Origin: Bacillus sp. (in: firmicutes)
GTDB lineage: Bacteria; Bacillota; Bacilli; Bacillales; Bacillaceae
NCBI GenBank assembly: GCA_031180805.1
Contig: JAPSLL010000004.1
Location: 95,080-159,079 of the forward strand
Length of the DNA stretch: 64,000 nucleotides
Reading direction: 5' to 3'
Under the pieces are notes generated by a model. The model did no database searches and was not told the DNA's origin. It was given only the letters and a program-made list of their open reading frames with translations. Each line of letters opens with the position of its first letter. Position 1 is the stretch's first letter. Shown in pieces: positions 51,046 to 60,319 of this stretch. The translations under genes were made by a program, and so were the position numbers.

Positions 51046-51978
51046 ATGCCGGTTACAGAGCTGAAAAGGCCTGTTAAAGAAGCTGTTTTGACTAAAAAAA
51101 CTATATTCAAGAGCAAACATTTAAGCTTAATCCTATTTGTCCTACCTGCATTCGTTTTTTACCTTATCTTCCTGTTCATTCCAACAGTTGGAGCGGGAAT
51201 TTACAGCTTTACAGATTGGAATGGTTTAAATCAATCGTATAACTTTGTTGGATTAAGTAATTATATTGAAGCATTTCAAGATGATAAAGCGTTTAGGCAT
51301 TCGTTTATATTTACATTAAAATATACGATCTTCGTATTTGTCATACAAAATGTTGTTGCATTATTTTTAGCATTATTAATTGAATCTAGAAGAAAGTCAA
51401 AAGGCTTTTTCAGAACAATTTTCTTCATGCCTAATATGATTAGCTTGATTATTTCCTCATTTATGTTCTCGTTTATTTTTACAAATGTTTTTCCGGAGCT
51501 ATCAAAGCAAGCTGTGTTCTCAGTTTTAGACCAGTCTTGGATTGGTGATCCAAAGGTTTCCTTTTACTCGATATTAATTGTCTCGTTATGGCAGGGGATT
51601 GGCTATATGATGGTTATTTATATGGCAGCTCTACAAGGAGTTCCTAAGCAATTAAAAGAGGCAGCGATGATTGATGGAGCAAATATATTCCAAAGAGTCA
51701 CACATGTCATTCTTCCGATGATTATGCATGCGATTACAATTTGTTCGTTTTTAACATTAAATGGAGCGTTTAAAGTATTCGATGTTGTCTATGCCTTAAC
51801 ACAAGGGGGACCTGGTACTTCTACTCAAGTTATGGCGTTAAATATTTACGAGGAAGCATTTTCGAATAATTTCCGATTTGGCTATGCAAATGCGAAAGCA
51901 ATGATTCTATTTCTCGTCGTGTTAGTGATTACGTTAATCCAAGTAAGTGTACTAAAACGCAAGGAGGTAGAGGCATGA
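51046..51978 (+). CDS. ABC sugar transporter permease, MalF-type
   Basis: The 310-residue protein has six membrane helices, SLILFVLPAFVFYLIFLFIP as the first, and the EAA loop VPKQLKEAAMIDGANIFQRV. The ATG at 51046 follows AAGGGTGAGAG; an earlier in-frame TTG at 51025 lacks a site. Its stop overlaps the start of the next permease (ATGA). Confidence 0.93.
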   Translation: MPVTELKRPVKEAVLTKKTIFKSKHLSLILFVLPAFVFYLIFLFIPTVGAGIYSFTDWNGLNQSYNFVGLSNYIEAFQDDKAFRHSFIFTLKYTIFVFVIQNVVALFLALLIESRRKSKGFFRTIFFMPNMISLIISSFMFSFIFTNVFPELSKQAVFSVLDQSWIGDPKVSFYSILIVSLWQGIGYMMVIYMAALQGVPKQLKEAAMIDGANIFQRVTHVILPMIMHAITICSFLTLNGAFKVFDVVYALTQGGPGTSTQVMALNIYEEAFSNNFRFGYANAKAMILFLVVLVITLIQVSVLKRKEVEA

Positions 51979-52799
51979 GAAAAAATGTTCCGTTATCTAT
52001 CAGTATTAATCTTATTTTATCTGTTTGTGCAGTTGTCTCGTTTTTCCCGATTTATATGGCCATTATTAACTCGTTTAAAACACAAGGAGAAATTTTTACA
52101 TCTGTATTATCATTTCCGACATCATTTTCCTTAGAAAATTATATTGACGTTTTCGAAGAGTTAAATTTACTTGGTAGTGCGTTTAATACATTGATTGTTA
52201 CTGTCATTGGGTTAGCAGGAATTGTCTTTTGCGGCTCACTTGCTGGCTATAAATTAGCGAGAACATCTGGGAAGCTTAGTGGATTGTTTTTTATGCTATT
52301 TATTGCTTCAATGCTCGTTCCATTCCACTCAATTATGATTACGTTAAGTCAAATGGCAAAAGGTCTTGGCTTACAAGGCTCATTATATGGACTCGGGTTA
52401 ATTTATATAGGTCTCGGTGTAAATATGGCTGTTTTTCTTTACCATGGTTTTGTGAAATCGATTCCGAAAGAGCTAGAGGAAGCAGCGAAAATTGATGGTT
52501 GTAATGATTTTCAAATTTTCATTCGGATTATTTTTCCATTATTGAAACCGATTACGGCCACGATATTAGTCCTTAACGTTTTATGGCTATGGAATGATTT
52601 TCTATTGCCTCTCATTATGCTAACAGATGTAAATAATTATACGTTAATGTTATCGATTAACTCGTTATTCGGACAATATGTCGCAGATTGGCCAAAAATC
52701 TTAGCAGCACTCGTGTTAACAGCACTTCCAGTTATTGTGTTCTATGGCTTTTTCCAAAAATATATTCTCGATGGAATTGCAGATGGTGCGATTAAATAA
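51975..52799 (+). CDS. ABC sugar transporter permease, MalG-type
   Basis: The 274-residue protein has six membrane helices and the EAA loop IPKELEEAAKIDGCNDFQIF, with the C-terminal FFQKYILDGIADGAIK typical of this class. The start codon overlaps the stop of the upstream permease by four bases (ATGA), giving strict coupling. Partner of the preceding permease; the ATPase is again absent from the locus. Confidence 0.93.
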   Translation: MRKNVPLSISINLILSVCAVVSFFPIYMAIINSFKTQGEIFTSVLSFPTSFSLENYIDVFEELNLLGSAFNTLIVTVIGLAGIVFCGSLAGYKLARTSGKLSGLFFMLFIASMLVPFHSIMITLSQMAKGLGLQGSLYGLGLIYIGLGVNMAVFLYHGFVKSIPKELEEAAKIDGCNDFQIFIRIIFPLLKPITATILVLNVLWLWNDFLLPLIMLTDVNNYTLMLSINSLFGQYVADWPKILAALVLTALPVIVFYGFFQKYILDGIADGAIK

Positions 52800-52812
52800 G
52801 GAGAGATAATAA

Positions 52813-54843
52813 ATGAAGAAATTATTATATGGCGTAGCTTATTATGATGAATATATGCCGTATGAACGGCTTGAGACAGACATTCAAATGATGAAGGAAG
52901 CAGGCATCAATGTTGTTAGAATTGCCGAATCAACGTGGAGCACACATGAACCGCAAAATGGGATTTTTGACTTTCGCTCAGTAAGTCGAGTGCTTGATGC
53001 GATGTATAAAGCAGATATTCAAGTTATCGTTGGCACCCCAACTTATGCGGTACCAACTTGGATGGTAAAAGAGCATCCTGAAGTATTAGCTATTACAAAG
53101 AACGGACCTAAGGAATATGGGGCAAGACAAATTATGGATATTACAAATCCTACTTACCTGTTTTATGCAGAAAGAATCATTAGAAAATTAATGGACCATG
53201 TTAAGGATCATCCAGCAATAATCGGTTATCAAATAGATAATGAAACAAAGCACTATGATACAAGTGGACCGAATGTCCAACAGAGATTTATCAAATATTT
53301 AAAAGAGAAATTTAAAACAACTGACGCATTAAATGATGAGTTTGGTCTTGCCTATTGGAGTAATGATGTCAATGCTTGGGAAGATATGCCTTCAGTTATT
53401 GCAACAATAAATGGTAGCCTCGGTGCAGAATTTTCGAAATTTCAACGAAAGCTCGTCGACGACTTTTTGGAATGGCAGGTTGAAATTGTTAAGGAATATC
53501 GAAAGGAAGGACAGTTTATCACACAAAACTTTGACTTTGAATGGAGAGGCTATTCCTATGGTATTCAGCCAAATGTTAATCATTTTTCAGCCTCAAAGCC
53601 ATTCGATATCACAGGTGTTGATATTTATCACCCATCACAGGAAGATTTAACAGGAATTGAAATATCCTTCGGGGGTGATGTTGCTCGTTCAACGAAACAG
53701 CAAAATTATCTTGTCGTTGAAACCGAGGCACAAGCCTTTTCAAACTGGACACCCTTTCCAGGACAACTTCGGTTGCAAGCGTTTAGTCATCTTGCATCTG
53801 GCGCAAATATGGTTTCTTATTGGCATTGGCATTCTATTCATAACTCCTTTGAAACTTATTGGAAGGGATTATTAAGTCATGATTTACAGCCTAATCCTGT
53901 TTATCATGAGGCGAAGACAATCGGAGCCGATTTTAAGCGCTTATCAGCAAAACTAATTAATATAAAAAAGAAAAACAAAACCGCAATTCTTGTTAGCAAC
54001 GAGTCTTTAACAGGGCTAAGCTGGTTTAAGTTTAATCACCATTCTGAATTAAATTATAACGATATTGTCCGACTTATCTATGATGAACTTTATAAAATAA
54101 ATGTTGAGGTCGATATCATTCATTCTGAAACAGACAATCTAGCAGACTATTCTTTGATTATAATACCTTGCTTGTATGTTGCTTCAGATGAATTATTAGA
54201 AAGACTTAATCAATATGTATATAACGGCGGCCATGCGGTATTCACCTTCAAATCTGGATTTACAAATGAAAATCTAAAGGTTAGAACAAGCTCACAACCT
54301 GGAATTATTGAAAAAGCATGTGGAGTTCAATACCAAATGTTTGTTGAACCTAAAAATGTGAAGCTAACAAATCATTCATACGATATAGCTGAAGATAAAA
54401 ATGAAGTTCATACTTGGATGGAACTGCTTACTCCGACAACAGCAAAAGTACTTGCTACATATGACCATCCAGCATGGGGAGAGTATGCAGCGATCACTTG
54501 TAATGAATACGGCAAAGGTTTTGCCACATATGTGGGCTGTATTGTTTCAAGAGAGACGATGTCTGCGTTATTAATAGATGCGGTTAAGCGTGCAAATATA
54601 TGGGGACAGGAACAACAATTTCGTTTTCCAGTGATTATTAAAAGTGGATTAAATGATGCTGGTCATGAAATAAAGTATTTCTTTAATTACTCATTTGAAG
54701 AGCAAAGCTTTGCTTATCCATTTCCTGAAAGCGTTGAATTACTTGAAGATGTAACCTATCAAAAAGAGGAAATGATTAAGATAAGTCCGTGGTCATTTAA
54801 AATCTTCGAAGTGAAGGAAAGGAGGAGAACCTATGGGCATTAA
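52813..54843 (+). CDS. GH42 family beta-galactosidase (intracellular)
   Basis: The 676-residue enzyme has the GH42 A-domain barrel. LLYGVAYYDEYMPYERLETD lies at the start, the probable acid/base is Glu144 in GYQIDNETKHYD, and the probable nucleophile is Glu303 in YLVVETEAQAF. A trimerisation domain follows (about residues 390-600) and a small beta-rich C-terminal domain. There is no signal peptide, so it acts on imported galactosides. GGAGAG precedes the ATG, and its end overlaps the following GH30 gene by ten bases. Confidence 0.92.
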   Translation: MKKLLYGVAYYDEYMPYERLETDIQMMKEAGINVVRIAESTWSTHEPQNGIFDFRSVSRVLDAMYKADIQVIVGTPTYAVPTWMVKEHPEVLAITKNGPKEYGARQIMDITNPTYLFYAERIIRKLMDHVKDHPAIIGYQIDNETKHYDTSGPNVQQRFIKYLKEKFKTTDALNDEFGLAYWSNDVNAWEDMPSVIATINGSLGAEFSKFQRKLVDDFLEWQVEIVKEYRKEGQFITQNFDFEWRGYSYGIQPNVNHFSASKPFDITGVDIYHPSQEDLTGIEISFGGDVARSTKQQNYLVVETEAQAFSNWTPFPGQLRLQAFSHLASGANMVSYWHWHSIHNSFETYWKGLLSHDLQPNPVYHEAKTIGADFKRLSAKLINIKKKNKTAILVSNESLTGLSWFKFNHHSELNYNDIVRLIYDELYKINVEVDIIHSETDNLADYSLIIIPCLYVASDELLERLNQYVYNGGHAVFTFKSGFTNENLKVRTSSQPGIIEKACGVQYQMFVEPKNVKLTNHSYDIAEDKNEVHTWMELLTPTTAKVLATYDHPAWGEYAAITCNEYGKGFATYVGCIVSRETMSALLIDAVKRANIWGQEQQFRFPVIIKSGLNDAGHEIKYFFNYSFEEQSFAYPFPESVELLEDVTYQKEEMIKISPWSFKIFEVKERRRTYGH

Positions 54844-56115
54844 ATGGATAGTAACGAGTAAAACGCACTGGCAGGAAAAAGCTCCGAAAAAACAAACTTT
54901 GAAGAGCCTAATTTAATTTTAACATCCGAAAAGAAAAGAGTGATTGACGGTTTTGGAGGCTGTTTTAATGAATTAGGATATCAAGCGTTAAGTCACTTGA
55001 CAGAAGATGAGCGTAATCAAATTTTAGATGCGTTGTTTTTTAATAACGGTGACTGTAGGTTCTCCATTTGCCGCCTTCCGATTGGTGCGAGTGATTATGC
55101 CTTAGAATGGTATAGCCTAAATGACACACCAGAAGATTATGATATGAGAGACTTTTCTATTGAACGAGATAAGAAATATATAATTCCATATATTAGAGAA
55201 GCTTTAAAGCGTAATCCAGATTTGAAATTATTTGCTTCACCTTGGAGTCCACCGACTTGGATGAAGCATCCGAAAGCATATAATTATGGCACACTTCGCT
55301 GGGAGCCTAAAGTATTAGAAGCATATGCCCTATACTTTGTTAAGTTTGTTCAGGCATACGAACAGGAAGGGATTTACGATTCATCAAATCCATGTTCAAA
55401 ATGAGGTTGTTGCTGATCAAAAGTTTATCCTGTAAATGGACTGGAGAACAATTACGTGAATTTATCTCATCATATTTAGGGCCAGCTTTTAAGAAGCATC
55501 AGCTTAAAACAGAAATTTGGCTAGGAACGATCAATGCACCAGAGCCATGGGAGGAAATGATTCATGGTACTTCATCTGACTATGATGCATCTGCTCATAC
55601 GGATTTAAGAGATCCAGATGCTTATCAATATATTAAAGGTGTCGGCTACCAATGGGCTGGAAAATATGCAATCCAACGAACTGTCCAAAGCTATCCTGAG
55701 CTAAGCTATATGCAAACAGAAAACGAATGTGGCGATGGGAAAAACAGCTGGGAATATGCCCACTACGTACATAATTTTATTCCGCCATTATTTTGTTAAT
55801 GGTGCAAATGCTTATATTTATTGGAATATGATCCTTGAGCCAAAAGGGAAAAGCACTTGGGGATGGGAACAAAACTCAATGATTACCGTTGAAGGTGACA
55901 GTAAACATGTGAGGTACAATCCAGAATACTATGTCATGAAGCATTACTCACATTTTGTTAAACAAGGAGCAGTTCGGATTGAAACTAGTGGTTCGTGGAC
56001 AGGAAATACAATTGCCTTTCAGAATCCAGATGGATCCAAGGTTATTGTTTTAGCAAACCAGAATCATTTCATACAATTGTATTTAAATAAATATGAGAAA
56101 GAGGAGATTAAATGA
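54834..56115 (+). pseudogene. GH30 family glycosidase gene broken by four frameshifts
   Basis: A good GGAGGAGAA site precedes ATG 54834, but the GH30 protein can be read only across frames: MGIKWIVTSKTHW, then NFEEPNLILTSEKKRVIDGF (from about 54898), then IHQIHVQNEVVADQKF (about 55379-55425, acid/base Glu), then SCKWTGEQLREFISSYLGPA with nucleophile region MQTENECG, then LFRHYFVNGANAYIYWNM to the stop. Three breaks look like single-base insertions in A or T runs and one like a two-base loss near 55426. All domains are otherwise present. GH30 enzymes include beta-glucosidases and beta-1,6-galactanases or glucanases. Its stop overlaps the next start (ATGA). Confidence 0.88.
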
Positions 56116-56876
56116 AAGAAATTCCAGTTGCTATTCAAATGTTTACGTTACGTGATGAAAGTGATAAGGATTTTGCTGCTACGTTGAAAAAGGTGGCAGA
56201 ACTAGGATTCGCTGGGGTTGAATTTGCTGGATTCGGAAACCTAACAGCAAGTGATGTAAAAGCTTTATTAGATGAGTATCACCTACAAGCGGCATCAAGC
56301 CATGTTCCACTTGAACAATTAAAAGCAAATCTACCAAACGTAATTGAAGAGCAAAAAGTAATTGGCAGTAACTATATAGTATGTCCATATCTATTACCAG
56401 AGCAACGAGCGGAAAAGGATTACAAAGAGCTAATCCCATTATTAAATCAGATTGGTGAAGCATGCTATCGTGAAGGTATAACGTTTTGCTATCATAATCA
56501 TGACTTTGAGCTTGAAAAACTTTCAGATGGCAGAGCAGCTTTACAAGCGATTTTAAACGATACAAATCCTGATTTTGTTAAAGCGGAATTTGATATTTAC
56601 TGGCTAACAAAGGCCGGTCAAAAACCTGTTGAATGGATGAATGAGTATCAAAATCGAACACCACTTATTCATTTAAAGGATATGACATTAGACGATGAGA
56701 AATTTTTTGCTGAACTTGGAACCGGTGGTGTTGATTTAGAAGCAGTGTTACAACTTGGAGAGAAAAATGATGTCAAATGGTGGGTTGTTGAACAGGACAT
56801 GACGAGAAGGACACCGTTTGAAAGCATTGAAATAAGTATTCAATATTTAAAATCTAAATTACCCTATTTAGTATAA
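56112..56876 (+). CDS. Sugar phosphate isomerase/epimerase-type TIM-barrel protein
   Basis: The 254-residue protein belongs to the same broad barrel family as the 41746-42621 gene but is shorter. Metal-ligand segments are GITFCYHNHDFELEK, VKAEFDIYWLTKAG, LIHLKDMTLDD and WWVVEQDMTRR. It begins PVAIQMFTLRDESDKDF, typical of the group that includes keto-glycoside and inositol enzymes. The start overlaps the GH30 stop, so in an intact ancestor it was translated by coupling. The GAAAGAGGAG upstream may allow independent initiation. Confidence 0.88.
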   Translation: MKEIPVAIQMFTLRDESDKDFAATLKKVAELGFAGVEFAGFGNLTASDVKALLDEYHLQAASSHVPLEQLKANLPNVIEEQKVIGSNYIVCPYLLPEQRAEKDYKELIPLLNQIGEACYREGITFCYHNHDFELEKLSDGRAALQAILNDTNPDFVKAEFDIYWLTKAGQKPVEWMNEYQNRTPLIHLKDMTLDDEKFFAELGTGGVDLEAVLQLGEKNDVKWWVVEQDMTRRTPFESIEISIQYLKSKLPYLV

Positions 56877-56971
56877 AAAGAATAAGTCGTTACAAGTTGA
56901 AAGATATGATGCCTCTAAATAATCATATCCAATTAAGTAATGTAAATCTTTAAAAATAATCAAAAATCTAC

Positions 56972-57116
56972 TTGAAGCGTTCATAAGAGTTTGATAAAAT
57001 GAAATCAATCAAAAAGGCTATGTGTAACTGGCGAAACACGGATCACCGTGAGGGAGCACATAGTGTCGTAGCCGTTCGCCTGGGCAGAGGTAGGGAAGTT
57101 TTTCCTTACCTCTTTC
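56972..57116 (+). ncRNA. ZTP (pfl) riboswitch with promoter and terminator
   Basis: The promoter is TTGAAG (56972-56977), 17 bases, TAAAAT (56995-57000). The aptamer at 57016-57086 shows ZTP-class features: stem GGCTATGTG/CACATAG, the internal AACTGGCGAAACACGG and GTGAGGGAGCAC, and the signature TTCGCCTGGGCA. An immediate hairpin AGAGGTAGGGAA/TTCCTTACCTCT with a T tail is the expression platform. ZTP rises when 10-formyl-tetrahydrofolate is short, so binding should switch on serA to feed serine-derived one-carbon units. Confidence 0.92.
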
Positions 57117-57231
57117 TGTTTGTTAGGAGATGATATTTTAAGTTGAAATTACGGAAAAATTGCATTATTGTAGTATAATACAAATATTCTTAAAATTTAA
57201 AATTAACACAAAGGAAAGAGGAGAAATCTAA

Positions 57232-58431
57232 ATGAGTACTACAACGTTAGAAACAGTAAAAACAATTAAAACCTTAAACAATATTGCCCAAGTAGGACTT
57301 AATGTTTTCAATAAAGAAGCATACACAATCGATAATGAAAGTGAAAATCCTGACGCAATCGTTCTTCGTAGTTTTAACATGCACAATATGGAGTTCGGTG
57401 AAAACTTAAAAGCAATTGCTCGTGCAGGAGCTGGTGTAAATAATATCCCTATCGACAAATGTACAGAACAAGGAATTGTTGTTTTTAATACACCTGGGGC
57501 TAACGCAAATGCTGTAAAAGAAATGGTTCTTACTACATTAATGGCTTCTTCTCGTAACCTTTTTGCTGGTGTTGCTTGGACTAAAACGCTTGAAAATGAA
57601 GGAGATCAAATCCCTAAATTAGTTGAAGCAGGTAAAAAACAATTTGTTGGAAAAGAAATTAAAGGAAAAACATTAGGGGTAATCGGTTTAGGTGCAATTG
57701 GTGCATTAGTAGCAAATGATGCTCTTGGATTAGATATGGATGTTATCGGATTCGACCCATTTATTTCTGTAGATACTGCTTGGAATTTATCTCGTAAAGT
57801 ACAACGAGCAATGTCACTTGAACAATTGTTTGCAAACTCTGATTATATTACTGTACATGTTCCACTTACAGATGATACTAGAGGAATGTTTAATAAAGAA
57901 ACGTTCAGCATTATGAAAGATGATGTTCATATTTTCAACTTCTCTCGCGGTGAGCTTGTTAACGAAGAGGATATGAAGGCAGCATTAGAAAGTGGAAAAG
58001 TAGGCAAATATATTACAGACTTCCCAAATGAAAATGTTTTAAAGATGAAAAATGCGGTTCCAATTCCACATCTTGGAGCGTCAACTCAAGAATCTGAGGA
58101 AAACTGTGCGGTTATGGCTGCTCGCCAAGTTAAAGAATATTTAGAAACAGGAAACATTAAAAATTCAGTGAATTTCCCAAATGCATCTTTACCATATACA
58201 GGGAAGTGCCGCGTTGCTGCATTCCATAAAAACGTACCAAATATGGTTGGCCAATTAACTCAGGCAATTTCAAGCTTCAATTTGAACATTGCTGACATGG
58301 TAAACCGAAGCCGTGGCGAATATGCGTATACTATGATTGATATTGATAATAAAATTAATGGTGATGTTATTCCTGGCTTAGCAGAAAAAATTAACCAAAT
58401 CGAAGGAATTGTTACAACTCGTATTATTTAA
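57232..58431 (+). CDS. serA: D-3-phosphoglycerate dehydrogenase
   Basis: The 399-residue protein is the shorter SerA type: catalytic lobe with RAGAGVNNIPIDKCTEQGIV, NAD site GKTLGVIGLGAIGALVANDA, catalytic Arg in FNFSRGELVNEEDM, Glu and His in the EENCAVMAARQ and PHLGAST segments, and a C-terminal ACT-like domain (from about residue 325, FHKNVPNMVGQLTQAIS). It oxidises 3-phosphoglycerate in the first step of serine synthesis. The ZTP riboswitch upstream links it to one-carbon demand. AAAGGAAAGAGGAG precedes the ATG; a terminator follows. Confidence 0.9.
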   Translation: MSTTTLETVKTIKTLNNIAQVGLNVFNKEAYTIDNESENPDAIVLRSFNMHNMEFGENLKAIARAGAGVNNIPIDKCTEQGIVVFNTPGANANAVKEMVLTTLMASSRNLFAGVAWTKTLENEGDQIPKLVEAGKKQFVGKEIKGKTLGVIGLGAIGALVANDALGLDMDVIGFDPFISVDTAWNLSRKVQRAMSLEQLFANSDYITVHVPLTDDTRGMFNKETFSIMKDDVHIFNFSRGELVNEEDMKAALESGKVGKYITDFPNENVLKMKNAVPIPHLGASTQESEENCAVMAARQVKEYLETGNIKNSVNFPNASLPYTGKCRVAAFHKNVPNMVGQLTQAISSFNLNIADMVNRSRGEYAYTMIDIDNKINGDVIPGLAEKINQIEGIVTTRII

Positions 58432-58458
58432 GATATGAACATTACTTTAGAAAAAATG

Positions 58459-58487
58459 CCTCAACTCTAAAAGGGTTGGGGTTTTTT
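58459..58487 (+). terminator. serA terminator
   Basis: CCTCAACTC (58459-58467) pairs with GGGTTGGGG (58473-58481, with G-T pairs), followed by six T. Confidence 0.88.
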
Positions 58488-58787
58488 GATGGGAAAATCA
58501 AGTGAATTTAATTATTTCTTTAATAAGGTAAAAGCAATTACAATGGAACAATCGACATTTTAACATTTAGTGGGAAGGTGTTTATTGTCAAATTTCTAGT
58601 ATAAAATAGTTACTTCTCTTTTTTCGCACTAATTCGTCATAATGATTAAGACAATTATGTTATGAACACATCTTTGATCGTGAAAATAATTCTATATGTC
58701 ATTCAAGAACATTGAGATAAATCGACGGAAAATGTAATATAATGAATTATCAACAAAAAGAGAGCGCTACCAATTGGGGGGATACAG
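58488..58787 (+). other. Intergenic stretch with possible cre site
   Basis: AT-rich DNA without a gene. AGAGAGCGCTACCA at 58759-58772 matches the cre consensus at 12 of 14 positions and lies just before the response regulator gene; it is a weak candidate. Confidence 0.45.
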
Positions 58788-60305
58788 TTGGAAAAGACAA
58801 AAGCCAAATACAGAACACTTATTGTCGATGATGAATTATTAATCAGGCATGGGATTAAACATTATATGAAATGGGATGAATTTCAGATTGTTGGTGAGGC
58901 TGCTAATGGGAGAGAAGCGCTTGAAATGATAGAGTCATTGAAGCCACATATTGTTCTTACCGATATTGTAATGCCGATTATGGATGGGGAGGAATTAACT
59001 AGAGTAATAAAGGAGAAATATCCTCATATTGAAGTCATTATTCTTAGTAGTTTCGGAGAATTTAATTATGTTCGCTCAACTTTTCAATGTGGTGTTGTCG
59101 ATTATATTTTAAAACCCAATCTGAATTCTGAAGAGCTCCTTTCTGTTTTAAAAAAAGCAGCAAAACGAATACCAGAATTATATCTGGATGCACCTAGCCA
59201 CAATTTCGACAGCTCAATTGAACATTTTATCGAAAAAGTATTCGATGGTGATGAGGTGAGGAATGAATATATCACTACGGAATATTTTCCGTATCAAACC
59301 TTCTTTTTGCTAGGAATCGACATGAAGCAATTTGAACCCTCTTTTATTACAACTGCAATCGAAAAAGTAAGCTCATTATTACAAGAGCATGACATAGCTT
59401 TTTATCCAATTAAAACTGAGGACAAACAAGTCATAATTTATTTAATTAATTCAAGTAATGATTTCTCTATTCAACCAATAGTTTTTGAACTAACTGAATG
59501 GCAGGAAACAATCGGGATTGTCAAAAGTGATAAATTTGAAAAAATAAACGAATTGAGATCGTTTTTCGATAGCTTGCTAAGCTTAATTCAATACCGATTT
59601 TATTTTCCGGATAATAAGTTACTTGTTCAGCAAGATTTACCCGCAACTATCCAAACTTGCCAGTCCTTTAACTTAGAATGGTTTACAGAAGAAATAACAC
59701 ATGAAAGATTTGACTCAGCATTTACTTATTTAAAGCAATACTCTAAGCAACTAACAAGTCAGTATATGCTGGACATCTCAGAATATAAAGCTTTTTTTAC
59801 TAACATCATTTTTAATATTATTATTCTCTTAGGAAATATGAAATGTGAAATTAAGGAAGTCGAACAAGCGAAATATTCCTATTTTAGAAGAATTGAAGAC
59901 GCTAATAGTGCAAAAGAAGTAATCAATATCTTAAATGAGTTCATTACAAAGGTCAATGGATCCATACAACAAGATTCGGAACAAGGACCTTCAAATATAA
60001 AAATTTTACTAGAATATATTGATAGACATTATATGGAGCCTCTGACATTAACGGGGGTTGCGAAACATTTTCATTTTAATCCTTCCTATTTATCAAATTA
60101 TTTTTCGACTCATAACAAAGAGGGCTTTATCGAATATGTAAATAAAATACGTATTGAACAGGCGTCAAAGAAGCTTCTTAGTACAAATTTACCTATCTCT
60201 GAAATAAGTACAAGCGTTGGCTATTCAGACCATAGTTATTTTTGTAAAGTTTTTAAGAAACAAAAGGGGATTTCCCCAAGCGGATATCGACGAAAAATGA
60301 AATAG
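58788..60305 (+). CDS. Response regulator with AraC domain (long YesN-type)
   Basis: The 505-residue protein has a receiver domain (residues 8-125: LIVDDELLIRHGIKHYM, Asp59 in IVLTDIVMPIMDGEE, Lys in DYILKPNLN), a long middle region of about 270 residues without recognised motifs, and a C-terminal AraC double helix-turn-helix (about 405-505, with VAKHFHFNPSYLSNYFSTH and GYSDHSYFCKVFKKQ). The TTG start follows GGGGGGATACAG. It comes before its kinase partner, the reverse of the pair at 46.8 kb, and probably activates the third ABC operon at 62.3 kb. Confidence 0.92.
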   Translation: MEKTKAKYRTLIVDDELLIRHGIKHYMKWDEFQIVGEAANGREALEMIESLKPHIVLTDIVMPIMDGEELTRVIKEKYPHIEVIILSSFGEFNYVRSTFQCGVVDYILKPNLNSEELLSVLKKAAKRIPELYLDAPSHNFDSSIEHFIEKVFDGDEVRNEYITTEYFPYQTFFLLGIDMKQFEPSFITTAIEKVSSLLQEHDIAFYPIKTEDKQVIIYLINSSNDFSIQPIVFELTEWQETIGIVKSDKFEKINELRSFFDSLLSLIQYRFYFPDNKLLVQQDLPATIQTCQSFNLEWFTEEITHERFDSAFTYLKQYSKQLTSQYMLDISEYKAFFTNIIFNIIILLGNMKCEIKEVEQAKYSYFRRIEDANSAKEVINILNEFITKVNGSIQQDSEQGPSNIKILLEYIDRHYMEPLTLTGVAKHFHFNPSYLSNYFSTHNKEGFIEYVNKIRIEQASKKLLSTNLPISEISTSVGYSDHSYFCKVFKKQKGISPSGYRRKMK

Positions 60306-60319
60306 AAGTTGGGTTGTAT

